From contig JACMLY010000019.1 of assembly GCA_014379345.1 (NCBI GenBank), forward strand, positions 1-55,763: 55,763 nucleotides of DNA. Reading direction: 5' to 3'. Shown here in pieces: positions 7,566 through 17,800 of this stretch (position 1 is its first letter; every line of letters begins with the position of its first letter). The stretch comes from Chitinophagaceae bacterium. GTDB taxonomy: Bacteria > Bacteroidota > Bacteroidia > Chitinophagales > Chitinophagaceae. Under the pieces are notes generated by a model that did no database searches, was not told the origin of the DNA, and was given only the letters and a program-made list of their open reading frames with translations. Both the position numbers and the translations under genes were made by a program.

Positions 7566-8453
7566 ATGATATCTTATAATCCCAAAGAATGGTTCTCGTT
7601 TATTTTTAATTTTCACAAAGCAGATACTTTTAGAAAGTTATTTCCGCTTATGATGGGTATTGGTGCTTACTCGGGGATCGTTGCTTTTCTTGAGATCGAG
7701 TACTGGAAACTTTCAGAAACAAGTCATATCAGGAATATTCCGGTGATGCACAACCTGCTTGGTTTTGCGATATCAATGTTGCTCGTGTTTCGAACCAATA
7801 CCGCGTACGATCGCTGGTGGGAGGGGCGCAAGTTATGGGGCAGCCTGGTGAACAACAGCCGCAATCTCGCTATTAAACTAGCTGCATTCGTACCGCAAAA
7901 TGAAACGGCACAGCGATCTTTTTTTATCAGGATCATTCCTGCATTTGCATTTGCGCTCCACAATCACTTACATTCAGAAAAAGTGAGAATAGAACTCTTT
8001 GAAGAAGATCACGAACACAAACACGTGTTTGATAAGATCGACCAGAAAAAACATATTCCCAACCAAATTGCATTTTTGATCATGCAGCATGTTCAGCATC
8101 TATACCGTGACGGTAAGATCACCGGCGACCAGCTGGTCGTATTGAATACCGAGTTATTATCCTTCACGGATATTTGCGGCGCCTGTGAAAGGATCAAAAA
8201 CACGCCGATCCCGTTTTCCTATAGCGTGTTCATCAAAAAATTCATTTTCATCTACATCATGACGCTGCCCTTTGGATATGTATTCAGCCTGGGTTATCTC
8301 GTTATTCCCGTAGTGGTATTCGTGTTTTATGTACTGGCCAGCCTGGAATTGATTGCCGAAGAGATCGAGGATCCTTTTGGCGGTGATGCCAATGATGTGC
8401 CTACATTAAAACTGGCAGAAACGATTCAACGTAACGTGGCGGACATCATGTGA
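7566..8453 (+). CDS. Bestrophin-family anion channel
   Basis: This 295-residue protein has the bacterial bestrophin (RFP-TM/YneE, formerly UPF0187) architecture. Helices at the N-terminus include HNLLGFAISMLLVFRTNTAY followed by DRWWEGRKLWGSLVNNSRN, the highly conserved signature around the pore-lining helix. Two more hydrophobic segments near 220-260 are followed by an acidic C-terminal EEIEDPFGGDANDVP, the conserved segment that in homologues wraps the pentamer and includes the calcium-clasp region. Family members form pentameric chloride or cation channels in the inner membrane. The next gene is also a channel protein (TRIC-like), 187 bp downstream beyond a palindromic element, so co-transcription is possible but uncertain. 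Confidence 0.92.
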   Translation: MISYNPKEWFSFIFNFHKADTFRKLFPLMMGIGAYSGIVAFLEIEYWKLSETSHIRNIPVMHNLLGFAISMLLVFRTNTAYDRWWEGRKLWGSLVNNSRNLAIKLAAFVPQNETAQRSFFIRIIPAFAFALHNHLHSEKVRIELFEEDHEHKHVFDKIDQKKHIPNQIAFLIMQHVQHLYRDGKITGDQLVVLNTELLSFTDICGACERIKNTPIPFSYSVFIKKFIFIYIMTLPFGYVFSLGYLVIPVVVFVFYVLASLELIAEEIEDPFGGDANDVPTLKLAETIQRNVADIM

Positions 8454-8468
8454 TCTATTGAGCTTATC

Positions 8469-8577
8469 CCTCTGTGCGTACCTCCTTTACCGCTGTGGCT
8501 ACATCTCTAGGCATTTGGAGACTTCTTGAATGCAAGATCCAAGTTAACCACAGAGGTAAAGGAAGTACGCACGGAGG
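8469..8577. repeat. Imperfect inverted repeat between two channel genes
   Basis: Arms 8469-8498 and 8548-8577 are inverted copies at 27 of 30 positions, around CTGTGCGTAC-TCCTTTACC, with a 49-nt spacer. The CTCTG(T/C)G...CTGTGG composition resembles CACAGAG-type interspersed palindromes seen between genes in many bacterial genomes. It may double as a bidirectional terminator or mRNA-processing hairpin. Confidence 0.7.
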
Positions 8578-8640
8578 AGCACAGAGGGCTTCAGGTAACG
8601 AATAACAAAATTGCCTAGGTTTGGAACTTCATTTTTTGCT

Positions 8641-9249
8641 ATGAAATTTGACTTACTCAGGCTTATCGATATTTTGGGGACCATTTCCTTTGCGGTGTCC
8701 GGTGTCTTTGCCGCCATGCAAAAAAAGCTGGACCTCTTCGGCATCCTGGTGATCGCTTTTATTACTGCAGTCGGCGGAGGTACGCTCCGAGACATGCTGC
8801 TGGGTGACCTGCCCGTGGGCTGGATGCGCAATCTCGTCTATCCGGTTCTGATAGTCACCGCCACAGTGGTGACAATTTTATTTAAAAAGATAGTCGGGAA
8901 TTTTCAGGCGACCCTGCTGGTCTTTGATTCTCTTGGCCTGGGTTTTTTCACAGTGATCGGTCTTCAGAAAGGAATTGCCTTTGAACTGCATCCCGGTATC
9001 TGTGTTGCCCTGGGCACCATCACCGGTTGCTTCGGCGGCGTCATTCGGGATATTTCGCTCGGGACCATTCCGCTCATTTTTCAAAAAGAGATTTACGCTT
9101 CGGCATCAATTCTTGGAGGGATTGTTTATTTTTTGTTGCGGCTTATTCCAATTCCCGCGGATATGGTGGAAGTGATCGTCATTGCGATCATCTTTTTTGC
9201 CCGAACGGTGGCAGTGCATTTTAAAATGTCGTTGCCTTCCATTTATTAG
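8641..9249 (+). CDS. TRIC-type trimeric cation channel (UPF0126 family)
   Basis: This 202-residue protein starts at ATG 8641, preferred over 8611 because MKFDLLRLIDILGTISFAVS begins at the first membrane helix. There are seven predicted helices. Two copies of the family's pore motif are visible: FITAVGGGTLRDMLLG in the first half and GTITGCFGGVIRDISLG in the second, each with Gly-rich kink plus Arg-Asp. This duplicated three-helix arrangement is the hallmark of prokaryotic TRIC channels, which form homotrimeric potassium-permeable pores in the inner membrane. It sits directly after the bestrophin gene, giving a pair of ion channels in the same orientation. Confidence 0.9.
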   Translation: MKFDLLRLIDILGTISFAVSGVFAAMQKKLDLFGILVIAFITAVGGGTLRDMLLGDLPVGWMRNLVYPVLIVTATVVTILFKKIVGNFQATLLVFDSLGLGFFTVIGLQKGIAFELHPGICVALGTITGCFGGVIRDISLGTIPLIFQKEIYASASILGGIVYFLLRLIPIPADMVEVIVIAIIFFARTVAVHFKMSLPSIY

Positions 9250-9254
9250 GCGAC

Positions 9255-9266
9255 GTGTACGTACAC
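9255..9266. promoter_or_regulatory. Perfect 12-bp palindrome GTGTACGTACAC
   Basis: It lies 6 nt after the TRIC stop codon and 115 nt before the PQQ dehydrogenase start. Perfect symmetry and position are compatible with an operator for the dehydrogenase gene, but there is no independent support. Confidence 0.25.
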
Positions 9267-9380
9267 ATCATTGTTTGAAAGCGATACAATCTTAAACTGC
9301 AAAACCTCCACCATGAAAATCGTGTTTAAGCCATTGAGAGTATAATTTCGTATGTTAGCTCTATATCAAATATTTCAGAT

Positions 9381-11312
9381 ATGAATGCCTGTTTATGCAC
9401 TGCGCGTTATTTATTGGTGAAAGCGGTTAATCTTTTTCTACTATTGATCGTGGTGCTCTCCTGTGCCGGCCAACAAAACATCGCCACCGGCTATGCAGGC
9501 AAAAACTGGGCGGCATTTGCAGGCGATGATAGCAAAAGCCGCTATTCTACATTGACTGGAATAAACAAACAAAATGTAAAAGAGCTGCGACCTGTATGGA
9601 GTTATCGTTCGGGTGATTTTTCGGAGGATACTAAAACATCCATGCAATGTAATCCGCTTGTGATGGATGGCATAGTGTACGGAACAACGGCGGCCTTAAA
9701 GTTGGTAGCGCTGGATGGCGCCACGGGTAAAGAGATCTGGCGTTTCGATCCGCTGTCACTGCCCGTTATACAGGAGCTGCGTGTTCAGGAAGGGATCAAA
9801 ATTGTTCCGGGCGTTGGTTATTGGGTAAATCGTGGTGTGCTGTGGTGGCAGAAGGGTAGCGACAGACGCGTTTATCATAGTTGTGGCCCATACCTATTCG
9901 CACTCAATGCAGCTACCGGTACTTTCGTTACCAGCTTTGGCAATGGAGGTATGATTGACATGCGCCAGGGGCTTGGCCGTGATGTAAAGGGCTTGCATTA
10001 CAACTCCACCACTCCCGGTGTCGTTTATAAAAATTACCTCATCATGGGCTCCACTGTCAGTGAGGGTCCCACACCAGCCGCTCCGGGTTTTGTCCGGGCT
10101 TTTGATATACAAACTGGTAAACTGGCCTGGGTGTTTCATACAATTCCTCAAGGTGGCGAGTTCGGTACTGACACCTGGAAAGACGAGAGCTGGAAAACCG
10201 CGGGTGGCGCCAATGCATGGAGTGGCATCAGCCTCGACCAAAAACGAGGCATGGTATTCCTCGCTACAGGCTCACCTGCCTGGGATTTTTATGGCGGCGA
10301 CCGTAAAGGCGATAATTTATTTGGCAATTGTGTGATCGCGCTTGATGCACAAAGTGGTAAACGCATCTGGCATTTTCAAACCGTGCACCACGACCTATGG
10401 GATAAAGATGTTCCCTGTGCGCCCAACCTGGTAACAGTTATGCACAATGGCAAAAAAAGAGATGCTGTGGCACAGGTGAGCAAGACGGGTTATCTATACC
10501 TGTTCGACAGGGAAACCGGTGTGCCGCTTTTCGACATAAAAGAAACACCTGTTCAATCTTCTGATATTGCCGGTGAGCAGACTGCCCCTACGCAGCCGAT
10601 CCCGGTAAAGCCACTTCCTTTTGCACGAACCTCTTTTTCCGAAAAAGACGTTACCAACCTGGATTCGGGCGCACGGGCCTATGCCATGGAGGTTTTTAGA
10701 AAAAGCAAGTCGGGCCCTGCGTTTACTCCTCTGGGTGAGCAGATGACTTTTATTATGCCGGGCTTGCTGGGTGGGGCGACCTGGAGTGGCGCCTCCTACG
10801 ATCCGACTACTGGTTTGTTGTACGTAAATTCAAATGATCTCCCCAGTTTGTACCAATTGATAAAGAGTGATTCGGGCAGCCGTTACCCGGTGAAGCTCAC
10901 CGGGCCTAACCGTTTTTGGGATACCAGGGCTTACCCTTTTATTTCTCCTCCCTGGGGCCAACTCACCGCCATTAATTTAAACACAGGTGAATTTGCCTGG
11001 CAGAAAGTACTGGGTGAGTTTGATGAATTAACGGCAAAGGGAATTCCGCCAACGGGTGCGCCCAACCTGGGTGGCAGTATTGTGACCGCCGGTGGGCTGG
11101 TCTTTATTGCTTCCACACAGGATGAAAAGTTCAGGGCTTTTGATAAAGGCACGGGTGAAGTGTTGTGGGAAACCAAACTTCCTGTTGCCGGTTATGCTAC
11201 CCCCAGCACATATATGCTGAATGGCAGACAGTACATTGTGATTGCAGCCGGTGGCGGTGGCAAGATGTTGACGAAGTCCGGGGATTATTACATAGCTTTT
11301 GCATTGCCGTGA
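9381..11312 (+). CDS. PQQ-dependent (quinoprotein) sugar/alcohol dehydrogenase, lipoprotein
   Basis: This 643-residue protein has a lipoprotein signal with lipobox LSC followed by AGQQ at about residues 28-32, so it should be anchored in a periplasm-facing or outer-membrane leaflet. The mature part is an eight-bladed PQQ propeller starting WAAFAGDDSKSRYSTLTGIN. It has repeated blade-docking patterns (LDGATGKEIWRFDP, LDAQSGKRIWHFQTVHHDLW, FDKGTGEVLWETKLP). The WHFQTVHHDLWDKDVPCAP segment matches membrane glucose-dehydrogenase-type quinoproteins. Unlike some relatives it lacks the N-terminal membrane helices and has no CxxCH cytochrome domain, so electrons must pass to a separate acceptor. No pqq biosynthesis genes are present. 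The substrate is probably glucose or another polyol, not determined. Confidence 0.85.
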   Translation: MNACLCTARYLLVKAVNLFLLLIVVLSCAGQQNIATGYAGKNWAAFAGDDSKSRYSTLTGINKQNVKELRPVWSYRSGDFSEDTKTSMQCNPLVMDGIVYGTTAALKLVALDGATGKEIWRFDPLSLPVIQELRVQEGIKIVPGVGYWVNRGVLWWQKGSDRRVYHSCGPYLFALNAATGTFVTSFGNGGMIDMRQGLGRDVKGLHYNSTTPGVVYKNYLIMGSTVSEGPTPAAPGFVRAFDIQTGKLAWVFHTIPQGGEFGTDTWKDESWKTAGGANAWSGISLDQKRGMVFLATGSPAWDFYGGDRKGDNLFGNCVIALDAQSGKRIWHFQTVHHDLWDKDVPCAPNLVTVMHNGKKRDAVAQVSKTGYLYLFDRETGVPLFDIKETPVQSSDIAGEQTAPTQPIPVKPLPFARTSFSEKDVTNLDSGARAYAMEVFRKSKSGPAFTPLGEQMTFIMPGLLGGATWSGASYDPTTGLLYVNSNDLPSLYQLIKSDSGSRYPVKLTGPNRFWDTRAYPFISPPWGQLTAINLNTGEFAWQKVLGEFDELTAKGIPPTGAPNLGGSIVTAGGLVFIASTQDEKFRAFDKGTGEVLWETKLPVAGYATPSTYMLNGRQYIVIAAGGGGKMLTKSGDYYIAFALP

Positions 11313-11476
11313 GTTTTTTTGCTAACCATCTGCTCGATTTTGCTGACAAATGATTTGTCCAGGTCTACGGTTATGTTGACCATTCTCAACCGAACCATCA
11401 AACCAACTCAGGAATTGATGCACGTTGGGCTATAATCCAGGTTTCTGCAAACAGAAAAAAAATCTCTCCACCATTC

Positions 11477-14400
11477 TCACGACTTCATCGCATATACCAC
11501 GCCCATATGAACCTTATTCAACTTATTTTTTTTCAGGAATGCAAAAACCGGCGAGTCTTTATCAATGACCAGGCTCCAGCCGGTGGCTTCATCGCCGGTG
11601 AAATCGACTTGTTGGGGGGCTAGTGTCAGCCGGTTCTTTTTCCAATCAATCGAACCAAATGTTGCTTTGAGAAGATCATCCATTCCCAAAGGCTTTGTCC
11701 AGTAAGGGAAACTGTCTTTGGTAATTTTGATCTCCAGTTTTCGTACTGCATCATTATTCTCTGAAACAAAGCTGTGCCAGGCGGTTGCAAAGTCATGATT
11801 AAGGGTTAGGAGTTGCAGGAGATTGCCTGTTGATTGTAGTATGTCTTCCTTGATATGAGTTACCACATCGGCCTTTAAATGACCGGCTTCCCGGGCAGTG
11901 TAGCGGATATGGAGAATTACGTCTGATATCGTTTCAAAATCAAATTGTGGTATATCGTTCGGAAGTTCCATCCGCCAGTTACTAATGACCCCGGCCCCTT
12001 CGAAGGGAAGGTATCGTTCATCCCTTAAATTTGTTTCAAACAGTCCGCTGTCGTTCTGTGCAGTGCTGGTAACAATAGTTTGAATAGAACCTGCAAAATC
12101 CCTGAAGCGCGAGTCTTCATTGTCGACGGTCCTCGGGTAGGCATCGCCTTTTAATGACGATATCCGGATGCTGCTTTGCAGTAATGATAATTTGCAATGA
12201 ATGCCTGTGTAAGGTCCGGCGATGCATGGAATAGAAACGGCTACAGACTTTATGCGCCTCATGTATTGACCCGGACAATCCATGTCAAATACCCACTCGG
12301 GAATCTTGATTTCACAACTTCCACTGGCTTTTAATTTTAGCAGCGTCATGGGATCCAGGCGCTGTATCGAAACATGTTTTACCATTTCATACTCACGCCG
12401 GTTCTGGTCATGATAGGCCATTTCCAAACGCTTAAGATCAAGGTATAAAGCTTCGCCAGACAGCAAGCCTTTGCGTGCAGAATCCCAGTAACCGAATTTG
12501 ATGAAGCTGAGATCATCAAATTCTTTTCGCATCAGCTCAAATTTCATCGTTTGCTCGGCACGCTTTGCAATATCGAAAGCAAATTTGTAGCTGTCAAAAT
12601 AGATCCTGGAAATTTCTCCCTGCATCCAGCTATACAATTCTTCTTTCGTAAATTTTTCCTGCAAAAATGTTTCTACTGATTTAGCCTGCTCAATTTGTAT
12701 CAGGTGGTTTTCATATTCTTTTCTCATTACCTGTTCCCTGATGAGGGACGAAATGATCTGCCGGCCGTATTGCATTAACTCGCTGGCCGCAAGGTTTGCC
12801 TGGAATACAAATTCTTCAGCCTTCCTGTAATAACCCGCCATTTTAGAAGCCCTCTCTGCACTCGATGCAAAAGCCTTTGAAACTTTATCGGCAATCTCAG
12901 ATGCCGTGGTTGCGGCTTTTTCAAGTTGTACGCCGCCGAAAGTGGCTGCTGCACCAACTCCTAAAGGGGTTGCATGAGCGTTAAATTGAGGGATCAACGC
13001 CAGGATAGGACTCGCAAATTTAAATCCCATGGATATGGTTCCAAATGTGTCTGAAGCAGGAAGAAATACATTCAATTCCGCATTCTCATTTTTATTGAGA
13101 GGAAGTGTTTTGCCAAGCTGACCTCCTGCAATGCTTGTTACCACGTTTCCCGCAAATTCCATGATGCCGCCCACAGAGGATTCCTGGCGATAGGCTTCCT
13201 TGGCAATGTTCACTGCATATTGCTCCACCAGTTCCCGGTAAATATCATCGAAGGTGTCTTCAGTCAGTTCCTTACGGGCAAGGTCAAATGCTTTCTGCTT
13301 ATTGATATCCTGTTCCTTATTTCCGAGGATCAGTTTATAGTGCCTGAATCTTTCACCGGCTATATCCCTGCTTTTGAGCAGCGCTTCCGTGGAAGCCTCT
13401 GTTTCTTTCCATTGCAGAAATTTCACATCTTTGATCATTTCCAGTAATGCGATCTCATTCTGATGACGCAGTAATCCAAGATGTTCCGATTCGCCTTTTT
13501 CGATTGCGGAAAGCAGTGCCCCGCCCAATGATTTTACTTCGCCGCAAATTTCCATTGCTTTCTGCAACAACATGGGTCCGCGGATATTTGATATTGGTTG
13601 ATTGATATTGTTGATAATACTTCCGATATCCATTCCGGCGGCTACTGCTTTCACCAACATTCCCGGATCTATCGGCGGTTCAAATAAGGGCAGTTGCCTG
13701 ACGATACCTTCAATGTTCATGCAATGCCTGATCTTGAAAAGACGGTCTGCTACTGTATCCCAATATCCTAACAGTTTATCATTTTGAGGTATGCAGAAAT
13801 ACAAAGTGCGTGCAATACCGAAGACGGCATTCGTCGCTCCTTCTTCGGGAGTGGCAGTGGAAGTTGGGGAAATATTGAAAGGAAAATCGTTCTCCATTTC
13901 AATCAGCGCATTTCCGAATTTATCGATTCCTGCAGCCTTTAACTGTGCATAGGTTTTGGGAGAAGTTTTACCACGGGGAGGAACTTTTTGTGGCTTAAGT
14001 CCTAAAATGTTTGCAGCGAGTACATACACCTGGGTAGCTTCATTTAAGGTTTCTATTGTGTCCTGGCGGAAAAGACTGTCACCCCAGCTGATAAGATTAT
14101 CGAGGTATTTCATCACTACACTCAGCTGGTAGGCCAGGTACCGGCCGCGTGCAATTACATGCGGTTGAAAGGGCTTGTCCCGCCAGGCCTGAATGCTTTT
14201 TTCCACGCGTTGCTTCAACTCAGAATCTTCTGCTTTGGCCAACTCTACCAGCATTTCCTGGATGAACTGGGTTTTCGTTTCCTGCCTGAAACGAAGAAAT
14301 TTCCAAAAGCGTTGAGGAGGCGCTATCGTTTTATCGTTGCTGGTAGGATCAAAAATAAAATGAAACCAACGCTGCGATTCGGCAAACCGCTGGTTCTTGC

Positions 14401-14761
14401 TTAGCTGTACTGCGATCGAAAGAGGAGCGTGAAAAAACAACTCCCAGTTGTACACCGCATAGGGACCGTCATCACTTACATCAATTTCGTCTTTGGGGAA
14501 AGGTCCTGTTACGGCGCTACCGGGCGTATAAAATGGCGTGAGACTTTGTTTAAGACTTCCAACATAATTTACGTCGAGCATGGCGATGAGGCCATCGGTA
14601 TTTAGTTTTTCGATCAACTCTTCTGTATAAGGATGATAGTGCGCGAAAAACCTGTAATCAACATCTCTTTTTGATCTTCTCTGGATTTTCCAGTGATCGG
14701 CAGTGAGCGATTTATATTCCTGTTGGATAGTATATTGATGAAAGCTGTTCTTTGAGATCAT
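11477..14761 (-). CDS. Tc toxin A subunit, C-terminal part (pore/channel and TcB-binding region)
   Basis: This 1094-residue protein is the rear half of a TcA protein. It opens with FFAHYHPYTEELIEKLNTDG and the near-invariant YNWELFFHAPLSIAVQLSKN ... RWFHFIFDPTSN, a block found in the middle of full-length TcA proteins. Residues about 480-760 contain long helices with a hydrophobic Gly/Ala-rich segment (GIMEFAGNVVTSIAGG, then SPILALIPQF) as in the TcA pore-forming helices. The last ~300 residues, with LPNDIPQFDFETISDVILHIRY, match the TcB-binding funnel domain. In known Tc toxins the A subunit is a pentamer that binds cells and injects the payload held by TcB-TcC. The gene is third in the 28887-11477 transcription order and shares its reading frame with the gene upstream, separated by one amber stop. 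Confidence 0.9.
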   Translation of the reverse strand: MISKNSFHQYTIQQEYKSLTADHWKIQRRSKRDVDYRFFAHYHPYTEELIEKLNTDGLIAMLDVNYVGSLKQSLTPFYTPGSAVTGPFPKDEIDVSDDGPYAVYNWELFFHAPLSIAVQLSKNQRFAESQRWFHFIFDPTSNDKTIAPPQRFWKFLRFRQETKTQFIQEMLVELAKAEDSELKQRVEKSIQAWRDKPFQPHVIARGRYLAYQLSVVMKYLDNLISWGDSLFRQDTIETLNEATQVYVLAANILGLKPQKVPPRGKTSPKTYAQLKAAGIDKFGNALIEMENDFPFNISPTSTATPEEGATNAVFGIARTLYFCIPQNDKLLGYWDTVADRLFKIRHCMNIEGIVRQLPLFEPPIDPGMLVKAVAAGMDIGSIINNINQPISNIRGPMLLQKAMEICGEVKSLGGALLSAIEKGESEHLGLLRHQNEIALLEMIKDVKFLQWKETEASTEALLKSRDIAGERFRHYKLILGNKEQDINKQKAFDLARKELTEDTFDDIYRELVEQYAVNIAKEAYRQESSVGGIMEFAGNVVTSIAGGQLGKTLPLNKNENAELNVFLPASDTFGTISMGFKFASPILALIPQFNAHATPLGVGAAATFGGVQLEKAATTASEIADKVSKAFASSAERASKMAGYYRKAEEFVFQANLAASELMQYGRQIISSLIREQVMRKEYENHLIQIEQAKSVETFLQEKFTKEELYSWMQGEISRIYFDSYKFAFDIAKRAEQTMKFELMRKEFDDLSFIKFGYWDSARKGLLSGEALYLDLKRLEMAYHDQNRREYEMVKHVSIQRLDPMTLLKLKASGSCEIKIPEWVFDMDCPGQYMRRIKSVAVSIPCIAGPYTGIHCKLSLLQSSIRISSLKGDAYPRTVDNEDSRFRDFAGSIQTIVTSTAQNDSGLFETNLRDERYLPFEGAGVISNWRMELPNDIPQFDFETISDVILHIRYTAREAGHLKADVVTHIKEDILQSTGNLLQLLTLNHDFATAWHSFVSENNDAVRKLEIKITKDSFPYWTKPLGMDDLLKATFGSIDWKKNRLTLAPQQVDFTGDEATGWSLVIDKDSPVFAFLKKNKLNKVHMGVVYAMKS

Positions 14762-14771
14762 AAAAAATAAT

Positions 14772-14820
14772 TGAGTGGTGAGTGGTGAATGTTGAATGGT
14801 GAATGGTGAATGGTGAGCGG
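14772..14820. repeat. Heptanucleotide tandem repeat, 7 units
   Basis: Seven consecutive 7-mers (TGAGTGG x2, TGAATGT, TGAATGG x3, TGAGCGG on the plus strand) fill most of the 69-nt gap between the two TcA genes. Because 7 is not a multiple of 3, gain or loss of one unit would change the reading frame across the junction. Confidence 0.9.
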
Positions 14821-14830
14821 AGTCGAACCA

Positions 14831-17800
14831 CTAAATATTAAATTCCTCGCTACCGATCTTTCCACCTACACCAAATCGTGTATTGCCTACAATGAAAATC
14901 TTATTGGATACCATCACATTTTTATAATTTTCATTCTTGTTAACGAATGATTCATTTACCTCCCACGGATTTGACACCATGTCTTCTTTGTCGAATATCA
15001 TCCCTTTCGGAGGCCATTTGGAAACCGGCTTTTCAACAAGCGGTGGTATCTCCAGTTCGGGGATGAATTTTTCATAAATGCCAAGATCGTAGTAACTATC
15101 ATACCGCCACAGAGGTACTGTCAGGTCTTCATCGGGCTTTATAAAGAAAGTACATTGCTCATCGTCATAAAAAATGGGTCCTTCCCATTGGTTTTCCACG
15201 CCATGCCGCAATGGCGATATTTTAAATCCGTTAAACAGTTTGTTCGTTTTCGTAAGTAATTTTTCCGTGAGATATTCCTGCGATGCATTATAAGGTTGTT
15301 TGATTGTAACCCTAAATTCTTTTGTTCGCGGAACGATCAGGCTATTTGTATTTAATAAAGTGGCTGATGGAGAACTTTGATATGCGCGCCTGAATAATAT
15401 AGAGTTGAACTCAATAATTTTATCAAGAGCTGCGTCAGTTTGTTCCTCTATCACCGGAGGCGCATTTTTACTGGTGTAAGTGATCGTAAACTTCTTGTTG
15501 TTATTGGCTGCCGGGCCATTGTAGCTCAGCGAAAAAATCAGTCTTTCCGACAGCGGCGGATTTTTCTCCTTTCTTACAAACAGTAAAATTTTATACGGCT
15601 CAAAAACAGAATGATTGCCAATTACAATGGGCTGCTGGGGTTCAGTGGATTTTGGCGAAGTCCATTTACCTTTATAATATTCACCCCAACACATGCTGAT
15701 GGATGCGCTTATTTTTGAATGATTGCCCCAGGTATCCTTACTAATCTCAACCAGGTCCTTGCTTTTATCAACCTGTTCGGCTTTTTCTACGATGCTAAGC
15801 CAAAACACAAACAACCTTTTTTTCCATATTACGGGAAAGAGATGTTCACCTTCTATGTTCAGGGTAACTTTCTCCCAGGGGGTCCAGTATCCGTATTCGT
15901 ATCGTCTATAATAATATTGCCTGGTTGCGCCATTGGTTCTTCCAAACACGTGAAGAATATCATCAAACTGATTGCCCTTTTCTCTTTCTTCCACATACAT
16001 ACCAACGATCTCCAGGCGGGCGATGTCATCAAGCTTTTTTAAATAATTTAAAAAAGAAAGTTCGGCCAGTTCATCGTTGATGTCTGATTGTAACAACTCG
16101 CCTTCGAGTTCTTTAAAAAAAGATGATTTATTATCACGCAATTCAGGTTCGAGCCAGTTTTCAGGATATAGAAATACTTTACGATTGGCTTCCCACACCC
16201 TGTAACGTTGCATCCATTGCCATTGTTCAGCTCTTATGGAAGCCGGTGCTATATCCGGCTCGAGATTCATCAGTGAACGGTGGATAAATAACTGCACAGT
16301 TGAAATGGCCTGTTTGATGCGTGAGGTTTTCATACAGGCATCCATCTGTACATCTATCAGGAAATATTCATATAGCTTGTCAGCCGTGTTTATTTCGGGG
16401 GAAGGTCTTTTGTGATAGAGCACATAGCTCACGAGCGCATCTCTCTGCTTGTTACGCAAGGTGTCGCTGATGGTTTGCATCGTCTCCAGCCAGGCGGCAT
16501 CGTCGGTCTTGTCTTTTATTTTTTGTTTGATGTCATTGATCAAAAGAAGTGTTGGTGTAGCAACGGACCATGAAATAACGTCAGCGGCGGGATAATCGAT
16601 TGTAACGACCATATACATTGCTGCCATCACTTTCTTCAATTTACTGAGTTGCGAAAGATCAGTTATTACAAATGCAAAATGTGTAAGAACGGAATCCAGG
16701 TCAGCCTTCTTCCAATAATTCATATCCAGCAATAAGCTGTTTCCCTGTAGATTCTTTACTTCAGGATCTTCCAGCACCCGTACCCAGTCATTTTCTTCCT
16801 GCTCTGTTTCACTTTTAACACCAGTAAAAAAGACGAGTAAAAACAGTTTGTTCCACAAGTTGTGAAGATCAACATCTGCTATGGTGCCATCGGTATCGAG
16901 TTCATTCAAAAAGTTTTTTGTCTCGGTATTTCCTGCCGCAAAGTATTCTGATTCAACTGCCGTAAACTTAAACAGGCGATTAAGCATTACGGCTTTTTGC
17001 AGTCGTATCAAAGATGTTTTCGCATGATCTACATTTTGCCTGATGTATATATTTCCTGCGCTGATGACTGCCTTCGCCATTCCTTTTGTTCTCCATAGCA
17101 ATTCCGCAGAACTGCCCGCAGGCAGCGCAGAAATGATCAACTCTGTTTCATGAAGCTCACCGGCTTTCAAATTAAGGGGTACACTATTTTTTACTTCGCC
17201 GGAAGCATCGATCGTGACTGCATTAATAATGATTACGCCACCGATGGTTACAGTCACAACTGTATTTTGCGGGGCTCTTACATATATGATGTAGTCATCG
17301 GTTGCCGGAGCATCGAGGTACAAAGAATATGTTTGATTGGTATTAAAGGAAATGCTTTGCTCAAGTTGCAAAAAATCGTACACGATCGCTTTTGTATTGT
17401 CACCGGCTGATTGCAATGTTTCTTTTTTTGCAGTTAATGTGCTTATCAGATCGGGTTCTGCTTTTACAATGGCTGCGAGCGTTTGCTTCAATGAGTTGCC
17501 CTTCATTCTTGATTTCAATTCCGGCAGGATGCCGGCCAGCAGGGCAGTGGTTTGCGCTGCAGGATCGGCTTGTGCTTTTACTGCATCATATACTATTTTT
17601 AACTCGGGGTAGTTATTTCCAAATGAAATGAGATCATCATTACCGGAAAGGGCCAACGCATCGAGCTTTGCTTTAAGATCCAGCTTGAATGCATCCAGAA
17701 GTGGTTGTGTGGTAATGACGGCCATATCTGCGAGCACTAATGCGTCCGCTGCGGCTGCTAATGCATTCTTTGCTGCAGTTAATATAATGCCATTGTAGCC

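Noticed and set aside
14772..14820. CRISPR-like short repeats
   Set aside because: The unit is 7 bp with no spacers; it is a simple tandem repeat.
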